Assembly: GCA_016787285.1 (NCBI GenBank)
Contig: JAEUUV010000332.1
Location: 1 to 34,061, forward strand
DNA: 34,061 bases
Origin: Saprospiraceae bacterium
Lineage (GTDB): Bacteria; Bacteroidota; Bacteroidia; Chitinophagales; Saprospiraceae
Reading direction: 5' to 3'
The position numbers were made by a program, and so were the translations under genes. Within the stretch, counting starts at the first letter, position 1; each line of letters opens with the position of its first letter. The notes beneath the pieces are model-generated. The model was not told where the DNA came from. It searched no databases and saw only the letters and a program-made list of their open reading frames with translations. Below, piece by piece: positions 1 to 8,657 of this stretch.

Positions 1-504
1 TTTTTTCTGGCGGTGGATGTGGAGCCTACGGATTTTACCATGAAGTATTTTGGCGCCGAAGCCATTTGGCAATACCTGAACACCGCCGACGGGCAATTGC
101 CCGATCAATTGGTGCTGAAAGGCTCGAAACGCTGCGGGACCGTGGTGGGGGTGCCGTCGCAGGACATGCCCAAGCCGCCGTTTTGCCTGTCGTTCACCTC
201 CGGCAACTGGCTGGAGCCGACCTATACTGACGGCAAAGATGCCGGGAGTAATGCCATCCGTGAAGCGTTTGGCATCTCGCAAGCCGAATGGACTGCGGCC
301 ATGCAGTCGCGGGTCAAGGGATTTTTCAAGGCGATCAACATCGAGCCGTCGGCCTGGAATGCCAAGGGCTTGAACCAGTGGTACAGCCGCTACCCGGCCA
401 AAGAGTACCTGGCCAGCGCCCTGGGCGGACTGCCGGATACGTTGATTATCCTGGGTTGTATGCGCTGCGACGGGAAAAGCGACCAGTTCATCAACGACCT
501 CTGA
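1..504 (+). CDS. Unrecognised protein, 5' end outside window
   Basis: The reading frame is open from base 1, so the gene most likely begins upstream of the window; GTG at 13 and ATG at 40 are in-frame internal candidates. The visible 160-odd residues have no signal peptide or membrane segment. They are rich in Trp, Tyr and Gly, with Cys in the patches SKRCG and GCMRCDG. I do not recognise the family. The next gene starts two bases after its stop, so the two are probably co-transcribed. It belongs to the plus-strand group to the left of the copper block and shares no obvious theme with it. Confidence 0.6.
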   Translation, partial: FFLAVDVEPTDFTMKYFGAEAIWQYLNTADGQLPDQLVLKGSKRCGTVVGVPSQDMPKPPFCLSFTSGNWLEPTYTDGKDAGSNAIREAFGISQAEWTAAMQSRVKGFFKAINIEPSAWNAKGLNQWYSRYPAKEYLASALGGLPDTLIILGCMRCDGKSDQFINDL

Positions 505-506
505 CC

Positions 507-863
507 ATGAAAACCATTGACTACCTGCAAATACTCGATCTGTTGGCTGCTGGTCGGCCTCCGCTTTGTCTTGACGTGCGGGAAAAGTACCGGCAGGCCA
601 CCCTTGATGCCGGGGGCTGGAAAATTCCGTACAATGAAATCGGACGCCATGCCGAACTGCTGCTGCCGTTCCGGGACTGCCTGACCGTGGTTTGTTGTTT
701 GCGGCCTTCGGGGAGTCAACGCACGCAAATCGCCTTTGAGGCCCTGCGAAAGTTGGGATTCACCGATGTGAGGGAATTGAAAAATGGACTGTACCTGGGC
801 TGGATTCTGAAAGTGGATCGTAAGGTGAAACTGCCTGCTCCGGCGCAATGCGAGCGAACATGA
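507..863 (+). CDS. Rhodanese-like domain protein
   Basis: This 118-residue cytoplasmic protein fits a single rhodanese domain. The opening strand LDVRE (residues 22-26) leads through a GGWKIPYNEI stretch that matches the usual GAxNIP region. The active-site strand VVCC (61-64) is followed by a loop ending in R72 and then the helix and strand FEALRKLGF. Rhodaneses transfer sulfane sulfur through the loop Cys (here C63 or C64). The loop from Cys to the closing Arg is about three residues longer than the usual CRSGxRS form, so substrate or activity may differ. It starts two bases after the preceding stop, and its TGA overlaps the ATG of the next small gene, which suggests translational coupling. 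Start is the first ATG after the upstream stop. Confidence 0.72.
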   Translation: MKTIDYLQILDLLAAGRPPLCLDVREKYRQATLDAGGWKIPYNEIGRHAELLLPFRDCLTVVCCLRPSGSQRTQIAFEALRKLGFTDVRELKNGLYLGWILKVDRKVKLPAPAQCERT

Positions 864-988
864 TCCCCTTGCTGTTTTTGAATCCGGGCTGGGTAAGGGA
901 GAATCCGGTGCTCACTGTTTTGATCGCCGTGATCTTTGTTTCTTTGAGTATCGCAGTAGTAGATAAATGGAAAAATAGAAATGGATAA
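860..988 (+). CDS. Small membrane protein (42 aa)
   Basis: The frame starts at the ATG of an ATGA overlap with the rhodanese-like gene and encodes 42 residues. About 21 hydrophobic residues (from NPVLTVLIAV to SIAVVD) form one likely membrane helix, followed by a basic tail KWKNRNG. An in-frame ATG at 848 would add four residues, but the ATGA overlap favours 860. No known family is apparent. Its position points to a role coupled to the rhodanese-like protein, for example as a membrane partner; that is inference. The end lies 42 bases from the convergent end of the copper efflux operon. Confidence 0.5.
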   Translation: MIPLLFLNPGWVRENPVLTVLIAVIFVSLSIAVVDKWKNRNG

Positions 989-1030
989 TCGAGTCGGACA
1001 GTTGGAACAACTTGGGGTCAGGCACCGCCC

Positions 1031-2239
1031 TCACATAGAATGCCCCTCCATCAGATTGGCCCCTTGCTTGAAAATATACTCGCTGTTTAGCAAATAAGCG
1101 CCGGAAATAACGACCACTTCGCCGGTAGTTAAACCATGTGTGATCTCGGTAAAATCGCGATTGCTTACTCCGGTATGCACCATCCGGTTTTCAAAAGCGC
1201 CCAAAGCGTTCTGTACCCATACAACGGCGCCGTCTTTGCCCTGGAGCAAAGCGTTTGAGGGCACGGCTACCGTTTGACGGGCTTTGCTCTTCAAGGTGAT
1301 CCACGCTTGCATACCCGGTTTGTACTCGCCCCTGGGGTTGGGAATTTGCACCCGCACCAAAACAATCTTTGAAGTTGTTTCGAGGTTCGGATTGATAAAT
1401 TCTAGTTTCCCATGCAAGACCCGACCCGGGTAGGCCGGAAGTTCCACCAAAGCCTCTTTGGTTTGATATAAAAACGGCAAGTCGCTGACGTACAACTGCG
1501 CTTCTACCCAGAGCGTGCGCAAATCGGCGAGCCGCAGCACCGGCGAACCTTCGGCAACATAGCCCCCTTCCACTACCGGCATTTCGAGCACATAACCACT
1601 GTAAGGGCTGTAATAGGTGACGATATTCTGTATCTGGCCGGATTGTTCCAGGCTTTGAATTTGTGTCCGGTTCATACCCCAAAGAAGCAGTTTATTCCGG
1701 GCGGCGTCGGCCAGGCGGGTGAAATCGAGGTCGTTGCTCCCGTAGCGTTGACGGCTTTGCAGCGCCAGCAAATAGTCTTGTTGGGCAGCAGCCAGCGTTT
1801 CGCTGTACACCTCGAAAACGGCCTGCCCTTCGCGCACGTATTCACCCGTGTTGCGCACCAGGAGGCGTTCGATCCGGCCGACTACTTTGGCCGTCATGGT
1901 ATTAATAGCAGCCTGGTTTTCCCGCAGCGTGGCAGCCAGCGTTATTTCTTCACCGACCGGACGCAGATGCACCGTGTCGGTAAGGATATTGGCCAGGCGG
2001 ATTTGTTCAGCGTTAAGGTGAATGCCTGTGCCCTTTTGCTGGGAATGCGTTTCCACGGGTACCAAATCCATGTGGCAGATCGGGCAGGCCCCGGGTTCCT
2101 GTTGCATAACCTGTGGGTGCATCGAACAGGTGTAATACGTCTTGTTCTGCGCAACTCCGGTGGTATTGTTTTTTTGACAAGCGGCCAGGAGCAGAAGGGA
2201 GACTACCGCGGTCATTGTTCTTTTCTGTAAAGGGTACAT
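1031..2239 (-). CDS. cusB: CusB-like RND efflux adaptor lipoprotein, with heavy-metal-binding domain
   Basis: Periplasmic membrane-fusion adaptor linking the CusA pump to the CusC channel and passing Cu(I)/Ag(I) to the pump. The N-terminus is a lipoprotein signal (LLLLAAC, Cys21). A heavy-metal-binding domain follows at about residues 35-61 (YTCSMHP ... CPICHMDLVP). The rest has the adaptor layout: barrel-sandwich halves around GRIERLLVRNTGEYVREGQ and FSPYSG-like YYSPYSGYVLEMPV, a helical hairpin with LAAAQQDYL, and a C-terminal beta-barrel with PNPRGEYKPGMQAWI. It is the last gene of the cus operon, six bases after the preceding adaptor's stop, with an A-rich leader and no strong SD. A second in-frame ATG eight codons in would give a more compact signal peptide. 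The two adaptors are clearly divergent and not a recent copy. Confidence 0.9.
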   Translation of the reverse strand: MYPLQKRTMTAVVSLLLLAACQKNNTTGVAQNKTYYTCSMHPQVMQQEPGACPICHMDLVPVETHSQQKGTGIHLNAEQIRLANILTDTVHLRPVGEEITLAATLRENQAAINTMTAKVVGRIERLLVRNTGEYVREGQAVFEVYSETLAAAQQDYLLALQSRQRYGSNDLDFTRLADAARNKLLLWGMNRTQIQSLEQSGQIQNIVTYYSPYSGYVLEMPVVEGGYVAEGSPVLRLADLRTLWVEAQLYVSDLPFLYQTKEALVELPAYPGRVLHGKLEFINPNLETTSKIVLVRVQIPNPRGEYKPGMQAWITLKSKARQTVAVPSNALLQGKDGAVVWVQNALGAFENRMVHTGVSNRDFTEITHGLTTGEVVVISGAYLLNSEYIFKQGANLMEGHSM

Positions 2240-2245
2240 AATCGT

Positions 2246-3622
2246 TCAATTTATTTTTACAAAACTCTCGCTGTCCATCAGGAACCGGGCGTTCTCGGCA
2301 ATTTCATCCTCCGGGCCGATACCCACGATTACTTCTATCCACCCATTTGTCCGTATCCCGGTTCGTATGGCGCGTGTTCGAAATACGCCGTCTTTTTTCA
2401 CAAATACGACATGATTTTTACCCAGATCGAGACTGGCGGTTTCCGGAATCCAAAGACCTGTCCGACTGCCTGCTTGCACGGTAGCCCGGAGCAGGGCGCC
2501 GGGTTTTAATTGCCCACCCGGGTTCGGCAGATAAACCCGTGCCCGAAGGTTTTTCCCGCCGGAACTGTACAACGGCTCGATATAGCCAATTTTGCTCTTG
2601 AACGGCCGTTCAAACGGCTCGACATGGATTTCAACGACCTGCCCGGTTTTCAACATCGAAATGTCGGAAGGGTAAAATTCAAGCATCGCCCAAACCGTGG
2701 CTAAACTTTGCAGACCAAAGAGCCGCTGACCGGCCTGGACGTACATGCCTTCTTTTAAAGAAAGTTCGCCGGGGCCAGCGGAAGCCGGGACGGTTTGAGC
2801 CGGTGCAGCGGTATTGTTCATGTTTTCGTTCATGCCGGGAGCAGGTGAGGCCGTATTGTTGAAAGAAACACTATTGTCGATAATTAGCCCCGAATACGGA
2901 CTAAAAACGGGCAACGACAGAAGTGGCTTGCGTTCCGTTTCTATTTGCCGGATTTGCTCCCCGGTAAGGCCCAAAAGAGAAAGGCGTTTACGGGCATTTT
3001 CAATTAAAACGTTATCGGTCGGATCGTTTTCCAATAAAAAAACCAGTTCCTGTTGTGCTGTGGCAATTTCAGGACTGTAAATGTCGAGTATGCGCTGCCC
3101 TTTGCGCACGGGTTGATACGGGTAGCGCGCGTAAAGGCGCTCGATACGTCCGCCAAAGCGGGCACTGACCACGTTCAACAACCGGGGATCATACGCCAGA
3201 TAACCGGGCGCGTGGAGGCGCAGCGACATCGTTCTTTGTTCCGGACGCAGAGTTTTGACAGTGCTCAACACATACTCGTAAGTAGGTTTTAGCAGCATGT
3301 TCAAGTCTCCGATGGCAGATACACCGGCCTCGGCAGAAGAAGCATGGCCGTGCATTTCCGGCGTATGCGATGAATCGGACGGGTGCGTTAACGGTTGGTT
3401 TTCTTTTTTTACCAGGTCCATTTTACAAATCGGGCAACTTCCCGGTTCATCGCGAATGATTTCAGGGTGCATGGGACAGGTATATTGCGCGGCTTGATGC
3501 CCCGAATGATCCTGGTCGTGCCGGTGTTGTCCGGCATCGGGATTCCGGCAAGCCGTGGTGAGCAATACCGGAAGCAAGGCCCACAAGAGGTATTGTTTAG
3601 CGATATTCCATCTCTTTTTCAT
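2246..3622 (-). CDS. cusB: CusB-like RND efflux adaptor lipoprotein, second copy
   Basis: A second periplasmic adaptor of 458 residues. It has a lipobox LLTTAC (Cys25), a His-rich stretch (HRHDQDHSGH, about 33-42), a heavy-metal-binding domain (about 47-71; YTCPMHP ... CPICKMDL), then the membrane-fusion core (GRIERLYARYPYQPVRKGQ, VFSPYSGLII, YLPNPGGQLKPGALLRA). A Met/Pro/Asn-rich insert (around residues 235-265, with GMNENMNNT) sits in the lipoyl region; Met-rich loops can bind Cu(I), but that is inference here. The start overlaps the end of cusC by 26 bases, so translation is probably coupled. Two adaptors in one RND operon suggest either a mixed adaptor ring or division of labour. Confidence 0.9.
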   Translation of the reverse strand: MKKRWNIAKQYLLWALLPVLLTTACRNPDAGQHRHDQDHSGHQAAQYTCPMHPEIIRDEPGSCPICKMDLVKKENQPLTHPSDSSHTPEMHGHASSAEAGVSAIGDLNMLLKPTYEYVLSTVKTLRPEQRTMSLRLHAPGYLAYDPRLLNVVSARFGGRIERLYARYPYQPVRKGQRILDIYSPEIATAQQELVFLLENDPTDNVLIENARKRLSLLGLTGEQIRQIETERKPLLSLPVFSPYSGLIIDNSVSFNNTASPAPGMNENMNNTAAPAQTVPASAGPGELSLKEGMYVQAGQRLFGLQSLATVWAMLEFYPSDISMLKTGQVVEIHVEPFERPFKSKIGYIEPLYSSGGKNLRARVYLPNPGGQLKPGALLRATVQAGSRTGLWIPETASLDLGKNHVVFVKKDGVFRTRAIRTGIRTNGWIEVIVGIGPEDEIAENARFLMDSESFVKIN

Positions 3623-4850
3623 AATTCACTTTTGATTGAAGCAATTGTTGCAGCAGGTCGAGTTGGGCCAGGCGGCTCATTTTCATTTCCAGCCAGGCAT
3701 CAAGCACCATAAACAGCTCGTCGGTATTCTGTTCCCAGGCGAGCAGGGTACTCTGAAAGCGTTTGCGTTGGTTTGGGATGATGTCGTCGTCATAGCGCGC
3801 GATTTGGATTTGCAGGCTCTGCATCATCACTAATTGCTCGGAAAGGGCGCCCCGGATTTGGTTGGCCAATGCCGCTTTGTCGAGTTCGAAGGCGGTGAGC
3901 CGGTGTTCGATGCCCTCGATTTTGGCTTTGATGTCTTTGTTCGCCCAGGGTGCGATAGGCACCGTAACCATGCCCATGAGCGAAAACTGCCAGGGCTGGC
4001 CGCCAAAAGCAAACATGTGATCGAAACGCAGACCGTATTCGGGTTTGAGTTTCGAGCGCTGCCATTCCTGCTCCAGACGGGCAATACGAAAATTGGTTTC
4101 TATCGCCTGAAAATCGCTGCGGGCGGCAATACGCGAGGTGTCGGGTAATAGTGGTACAAGTGCCGCACTGCCTGGCATTAGGGTGTCGATCCCGAACGCG
4201 CTTGCCGGATCAAGTTGCATCAGCGTCGCCAGCATGGTGCGTTGTCGGCGGATTTCACCGGCGTACATCGCCTGCATCCGGTCGAGATCGGCCAGTTCGG
4301 TTTTGGCTTTGTAGATGCTGCCGAGTTTTTCCCGGTTGTACTGAAGCCGTTGTTCGGCGCTTTCGATCAGCAGGTGCAACGCCCGTTTACTTTCTTCCAA
4401 AACAGCGCTTTTTTTTTCCAGCACCAGCCAGTCGAAATAAGCCGTTTTCGCCTCCGCGAACAGCATATTGCGCATGACACCTTTTTCCGCTGCCTGCATA
4501 CCCGACATGGCCGACATGTAACGCCCTTCAGCTTGCTGCATTTTCCGGTTGGGAAACATTTGCTGCACCGAAACCATGACGGCTCCCATACCCTCGCTCC
4601 AGCGCGCGGGATTGTACGCCGTCATCCATAAACCGCCGCCTACCTGCGGCGGAGGCAAGGTGACGGCGCCTTTGGCCACTACATCGAACTCTCGCCCGCG
4701 GGCGTCGGCGGCTTGCAGTGCCGGATGCAGGCGCTCGATGCGGTCGAGCACGGAGTCGAGCGGAAGCGGGTTTTGCGCGGTAACTCTTGCGGCGAAACAG
4801 AGGCAAAACGCCGCCAGAAATGGTATTTTCAAAAAAATATAGCGTTTCAT
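3597..4850 (-). CDS. cusC: CusC/TolC-family outer-membrane efflux protein
   Basis: Outer-membrane channel of the tripartite Cu/Ag efflux complex. The mature protein is a TolC-type alpha-helical barrel with two repeated halves. Seen here are a Sec signal peptide ending AARVTAQ, long amphipathic helices rich in Gln/Glu/Arg, and the paired beta segments with PPPQVGGGLW and GMVTVPIAPWANKDIKAKI, which are typical TolC-family landmarks. I take the ATG at 4850 as start, because a longer frame would begin with TTG at 4856. Length (417 aa) is usual for Bacteroidota members of the family. It sits between cusA (48 bases upstream) and the second adaptor (26-base overlap), consistent with one operon. Confidence 0.9.
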   Translation of the reverse strand: MKRYIFLKIPFLAAFCLCFAARVTAQNPLPLDSVLDRIERLHPALQAADARGREFDVVAKGAVTLPPPQVGGGLWMTAYNPARWSEGMGAVMVSVQQMFPNRKMQQAEGRYMSAMSGMQAAEKGVMRNMLFAEAKTAYFDWLVLEKKSAVLEESKRALHLLIESAEQRLQYNREKLGSIYKAKTELADLDRMQAMYAGEIRRQRTMLATLMQLDPASAFGIDTLMPGSAALVPLLPDTSRIAARSDFQAIETNFRIARLEQEWQRSKLKPEYGLRFDHMFAFGGQPWQFSLMGMVTVPIAPWANKDIKAKIEGIEHRLTAFELDKAALANQIRGALSEQLVMMQSLQIQIARYDDDIIPNQRKRFQSTLLAWEQNTDELFMVLDAWLEMKMSRLAQLDLLQQLLQSKVNYEKEMEYR

Positions 4851-4898
4851 TTTCAAAAAAATTGATGCGACAAGCCGGGTGCTAAGTATGCGATACGT

Positions 4899-7800
4899 TT
4901 ATTCTTCAACCGGGATTACCTCGATTGCCCCCCTGCGTCGCAGTTCGCGCTCCCGTGTTATTTCGAACACAACCGGGGTAATCAGCAGCACGTAAATCGT
5001 CGAAGAAATAGTACCTCCGATAAGAGGCAGGGTGATGGGCAGCATAATGTCGCTACCGACGCCCGAGGCCCAGAGAATCGGAATAAGACCGAACAGCGAA
5101 ACCGAAACGGTCATCAACTTGGGCCTCAGGCGTTTGGCGGCGCCCCAGATCACCCATTCGCGCAAGTCGGCGGGCGTGATCGTATCCCGCGAGTTGCCTT
5201 TTTCGGCAACCAGGCGCTGCATGGCCTCGTTGAGGTAAATGGTCATCAACATGGCCGTTTCGATAGCCATGCCAAACAGCGCAATGAATCCTACCGCCAC
5301 GGCCACCGAAAGGTTTACCCCGTAAAACCAGATCATATAAACACCGCCGATGAGTGCAAAAGGCACCGTTATCATCGTAAGTGCTGCTTCTTTTGCCGAC
5401 TTGTAGGTGAAATACAACACGAAAAAAATCAACACCAACACGATGGGTACGATCAATCTGAGGGTTCTGTTGGCGCGAATTTGATTTTCCCATTGTCCGC
5501 TCCATTCGATGAAATACCCTTTCGGCAATTTTTTCACCGCATCATCGAGTGTTTGCTGCGCTTCTGTGACGGTGCTGCCGAGATCGCGTTCCCGCACGTT
5601 GAACAAGACCGTGCCTCGAAGCAAGGCGTTCTCGGAATTGATCATTGGCGGGCCTTCCGAAACGCGGACGTCGGCCACGGCTTCGAGCGGAATGACGCCG
5701 TAGCGCGATGTTTGTACCTGCAAGCGGCGCAACGCGTCGAGGTTGTTGCGAAAATCCTGGGCGAAACGGGCATTGACGCTAAAGCGCTGCCGCCCTTCCA
5801 CGGTGGTGGTCAGGGTCATACCGCCCAGGGCGCTTTCGACGAGCATATTCACGTCGTCCACGGCGAGGCCGTAGCGCCCGATTTCGTCCCGTTTCACGAC
5901 GATGTCGATGTATTTGCCGCCGGTGATGGGTTCCACATAAAGGTCTTGCACACCGGGAATGCTTTCCAGCCGGCGCTTGAGTTGTTGCGACAGCGAAAAA
6001 ATGGTGTCGAGGTTTTGTCCGTACACCTTAAGCCCCACGTCGGTGCGGATGCCCGTGGAAAGCATGTTGATGCGGTTGATGATCGGCTGCGTCCAGCCGT
6101 TCACCACACCGGGGATTTGAAGTTTGGCGTTCAACTCTGCGATGAGGTCGTTTTTCGTCAGGCCCGGCCGCCATTCCGATTTGGGTTTCAACAAAATAAT
6201 GGTTTCGATCATGCTGATCGGCGAGTTGTCGGTAGCCGTGCTGGCCCGGCCTGCTTTGCCAAGTACGTGGCTGACCTCGGGCACGCCGGCGATGATCTTA
6301 TCCTGTACCTGCAACAGGCGTTTGACTTCCGAATTGGACACGTCGGGCAGGGTAACGGGCATGAAAAGCAGGGAGCCTTCGTCGAGCGGCGGCATAAATT
6401 CGGAACCGAGGCGCATCATCATCGGGACGCTTACCGCCAGCGCAGCGAGCATGATTGCCAGGGTGGTTTTGCGCCATTTGAGGCACAGTTTTAACACGGG
6501 GGTGTACAGGTTTTCCAGGAACCGGGTGATCGGGTTAGCGCTTTCGGGTTTGAATTTTCCCCGGAGCAGCAGGGCTATCAGGACGGGCGTCAGGGTAATG
6601 GCCAGAAAAGCGTCCACTAACAAGATAAATGTTTTGGTCCAGGCCAGTGGTGAAAAAAGTTTCCCTTCCATTCCGCTCAGCAGGAATACCGGCAGGAAAG
6701 AAGCAACCGTTACGATGGTAGAGAAAAAAACGCCCGGCCCTACCTGCTTACAGGATTTGGCAATGATCGCAAGACGTTCCGCAAATCCAGGCTTCCCCGG
6801 CGCTTCCGAGAGGTGCCGGTAGGCGTTTTCGACCATCACGATACCGTCGTCCACTACCACCCCGATGGCCAGCGCGATGCCGGTGAGTGACATGATGTTG
6901 GAAGAAATACCAAAGGCTTCCAGCAAAATAAAGCCGATAGCCACTGAAATCGGCAACTGGATCAGGATAACCAAGGCGCTTCGCCAATGAAACAGGAAGA
7001 TCAATACGATCAACGACACGGCGATCATTTCTTCGATAAGCGTTCCTTTGACCGAGCCTACGGCAGCCTGGATCAATTCGCTCCGGTCGTAACTCACCTG
7101 AAATTTCACGCCTGCCGGCAATCCTTTCTCCACTTCCGTCATTTTCCGTTTCACCGCTTCGATGACGTTGTTGGCATTTTCGCCGTAGCGCATGACGACA
7201 ATACCGCCTACCACCTCGCCCGTTCCGTCCATGTCGAAGATGCCGAGCCGCCCCTCGCCGCCCATTTGAACAGTAGCCACATCTTTCACTCGTATCGGTA
7301 CAGAACCGTAATTGCCGACGGGAATGTTTTCGATATCCGATGTTTTTTGAATGTAGCCCAACCCTCTCACGATATAGGCCATGTCGGACATCTCAAACTT
7401 GCGTCCGCCCACGTCGTTGTTGTTCCGTCGGATAGCATTGAGTACGTCCATCAGCGGGACGTTGAAATAGTTCAGTTTATAGGGATCAATGGTCACCTGG
7501 TATTGCTTGACAAAGCCGCCGAAGGAAGCCACTTCACTAACGCCCGGTACGGTTTGCAAGGCAAATTTGACGTACCAATCCTGCAAGGCGCGTTGTTCGC
7601 CCAGGTCCATGCCCGGCGCATCGAGATGATACCAGAAAATATGCCCCACGCCGGTGCCGTCGGGGCCAAGAGTCGGTACGGCGCCGGACGGCAACTGCCG
7701 CTGGGCGTAGTTGAGCCGTTCGAGTACCCGTGTACGCGCCCAGTAGATGTCGGTCTTATCCTCGAAAATGACATAGACGAAGGACATGCCGAACATAGAG

Positions 7801-8054
7801 GCGCCCCGGATATTTTTAACCTGCGGAATGCCTTGCAAGTTGGAGACAAGCGGATAGGTGACCTGGTCTTCGATCAGTTGGGGGCTGCGACCCATCCATT
7901 CCGTGAAGACTATGACCTGGTTCTCCGACAGATCGGGGATAGCGTCGATCGGGTTGTTTCGCACCGAGTAAATACCCCAGGCAAACAAACCGAGGGCTGC
8001 GGCAAGCACGAACAGCCGATTTTTTAAAGAATTGGTTATCAGAAAATTGATCAT
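4899..8054 (-). CDS. cusA: CusA-like heavy-metal RND efflux pump
   Basis: Inner-membrane proton-driven pump of the HME-RND family, 1051 residues (E. coli CusA is about the same length). Start is set at the ATG giving MINFLITNSLKNR, the conserved beginning; an upstream in-frame ATG at 8141 would add an unlikely 29 residues that overlap a hairpin. The three Met residues that bind Cu(I)/Ag(I) in E. coli CusA (M573, M623, M672) are matched by M565 (LLFMPVTLP), M615 (PISMIET) and M664 (NRINMLSTG). This is strong evidence for Cu/Ag rather than Zn/Co. The TM4 proton-relay segment reads VVVDDGIVMVENAYR (D402, D403, E409), with two adjacent Asp as in AcrB, where E. coli CusA has VDAAIVMIEN. It is likely transcribed with the metal-binding genes upstream and cusC downstream. 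Confidence 0.94.
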   Translation of the reverse strand: MINFLITNSLKNRLFVLAAALGLFAWGIYSVRNNPIDAIPDLSENQVIVFTEWMGRSPQLIEDQVTYPLVSNLQGIPQVKNIRGASMFGMSFVYVIFEDKTDIYWARTRVLERLNYAQRQLPSGAVPTLGPDGTGVGHIFWYHLDAPGMDLGEQRALQDWYVKFALQTVPGVSEVASFGGFVKQYQVTIDPYKLNYFNVPLMDVLNAIRRNNNDVGGRKFEMSDMAYIVRGLGYIQKTSDIENIPVGNYGSVPIRVKDVATVQMGGEGRLGIFDMDGTGEVVGGIVVMRYGENANNVIEAVKRKMTEVEKGLPAGVKFQVSYDRSELIQAAVGSVKGTLIEEMIAVSLIVLIFLFHWRSALVILIQLPISVAIGFILLEAFGISSNIMSLTGIALAIGVVVDDGIVMVENAYRHLSEAPGKPGFAERLAIIAKSCKQVGPGVFFSTIVTVASFLPVFLLSGMEGKLFSPLAWTKTFILLVDAFLAITLTPVLIALLLRGKFKPESANPITRFLENLYTPVLKLCLKWRKTTLAIMLAALAVSVPMMMRLGSEFMPPLDEGSLLFMPVTLPDVSNSEVKRLLQVQDKIIAGVPEVSHVLGKAGRASTATDNSPISMIETIILLKPKSEWRPGLTKNDLIAELNAKLQIPGVVNGWTQPIINRINMLSTGIRTDVGLKVYGQNLDTIFSLSQQLKRRLESIPGVQDLYVEPITGGKYIDIVVKRDEIGRYGLAVDDVNMLVESALGGMTLTTTVEGRQRFSVNARFAQDFRNNLDALRRLQVQTSRYGVIPLEAVADVRVSEGPPMINSENALLRGTVLFNVRERDLGSTVTEAQQTLDDAVKKLPKGYFIEWSGQWENQIRANRTLRLIVPIVLVLIFFVLYFTYKSAKEAALTMITVPFALIGGVYMIWFYGVNLSVAVAVGFIALFGMAIETAMLMTIYLNEAMQRLVAEKGNSRDTITPADLREWVIWGAAKRLRPKLMTVSVSLFGLIPILWASGVGSDIMLPITLPLIGGTISSTIYVLLITPVVFEITRERELRRRGAIEVIPVEE

Positions 8055-8101
8055 AATGCCAGCCGTTTTCGGTTCGAACTTTGGTTGAAGCATTTTACCC
8101 G

Positions 8102-8139
8102 GTCTTGGCGAGCTACCCTTAGAGATAGCCCGCCAAGAC
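8102..8139. other. Strong hairpin upstream of cusA
   Basis: Two 14-base arms (8102-8115 and 8126-8139) pair with a single mismatch around a 10-base loop. It sits 47 bases before the cusA start and 23 bases after the HMA-protein stop. No T-run follows on either strand, so a classic terminator is unlikely. It could set relative mRNA levels of the small metal-binding genes and the pump by RNA processing, or act as an attenuator. This is inference; the hairpin itself is read directly. Confidence 0.55.
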
Positions 8140-8162
8140 ACCGCGGTAGTCAGTTCCCAAGG

Positions 8163-8588
8163 TTAATTTTGACCCTGCATATCGCACGATTTCGCCGTGC
8201 CTGGCGCGCCGGAACGATCATATTGGCAGCAGCCGTGCAGGGCGTTGTAGGCCGTGTCCGGGGCTTTATACCCCACATTGTCGTAGCCCGATTGGGCGAC
8301 GGCCTTTTGAATCGCGTCGGCGGTAGTTTTAGCCGGGTCGAACGTCACGGTGAGCAAGCCTTTATCCACATCCCAAACGGCCGACGTAGCGCTCGCCTGG
8401 GCGGCGGCTTTTTCAATCGTGCGTTTGCACATCCCGCAGTTGCCGAGGACTTGAAACGATTCGGTTTGAAAGGCCGGGGCAACTGCGACGGCCTGCTTTT
8501 TCTTCATCCCCTCGGTTTGTGCGCCGACGATATTGATGGAAAGCAAACCTAAAAATAGAGCAGAAAACAAAAATTTGAGCGAACTCAT
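8163..8588 (-). CDS. Exported HMA-domain (heavy-metal-associated) protein
   Basis: A 141-residue exported protein: signal peptide ending IVGAQ (about residue 24), then one ferredoxin-like HMA domain (about 43-110). The metal loop is GNCGMCKRTIE (Cys51, Cys54) in place of the usual GMTCxxC. The helix KAVAQSGYDNVGYKAPD closes the fold. A C-terminal extension adds CCQYD (Cys120-121) and Cys135, possibly a second soft-metal site. Its likely role is a periplasmic Cu(I) chaperone that hands copper to the CusABC complex encoded just downstream; MerP has a comparable domain, but no mer transport genes are nearby. Start is the ATG at 8588, giving a good signal peptide. Confidence 0.85.
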   Translation of the reverse strand: MSSLKFLFSALFLGLLSINIVGAQTEGMKKKQAVAVAPAFQTESFQVLGNCGMCKRTIEKAAAQASATSAVWDVDKGLLTVTFDPAKTTADAIQKAVAQSGYDNVGYKAPDTAYNALHGCCQYDRSGAPGTAKSCDMQGQN

Positions 8589-8657
8589 CTCGGTTAAATT
8601 TTTATAGGTGAAGAATAGAATTTACAGAACTTCGACAATGATTTTCATTAAAATGGG

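Noticed and set aside
1014..1025. GGGGTCAGGCAC, reminiscent of motifs near REP-associated elements
   Set aside because: I see only one copy, no palindrome and no transposase.
5481..8027. Long plus-strand frames opposite cusA
   Set aside because: They are antisense to a pump with all family motifs, and their composition (His/Arg/Gly-rich) is that of a shadow.
8055..8141. N-terminal extension of CusA to an upstream ATG
   Set aside because: The extra 29 residues are not family-like and would run through the hairpin. MINFLITNSL is the normal family start.
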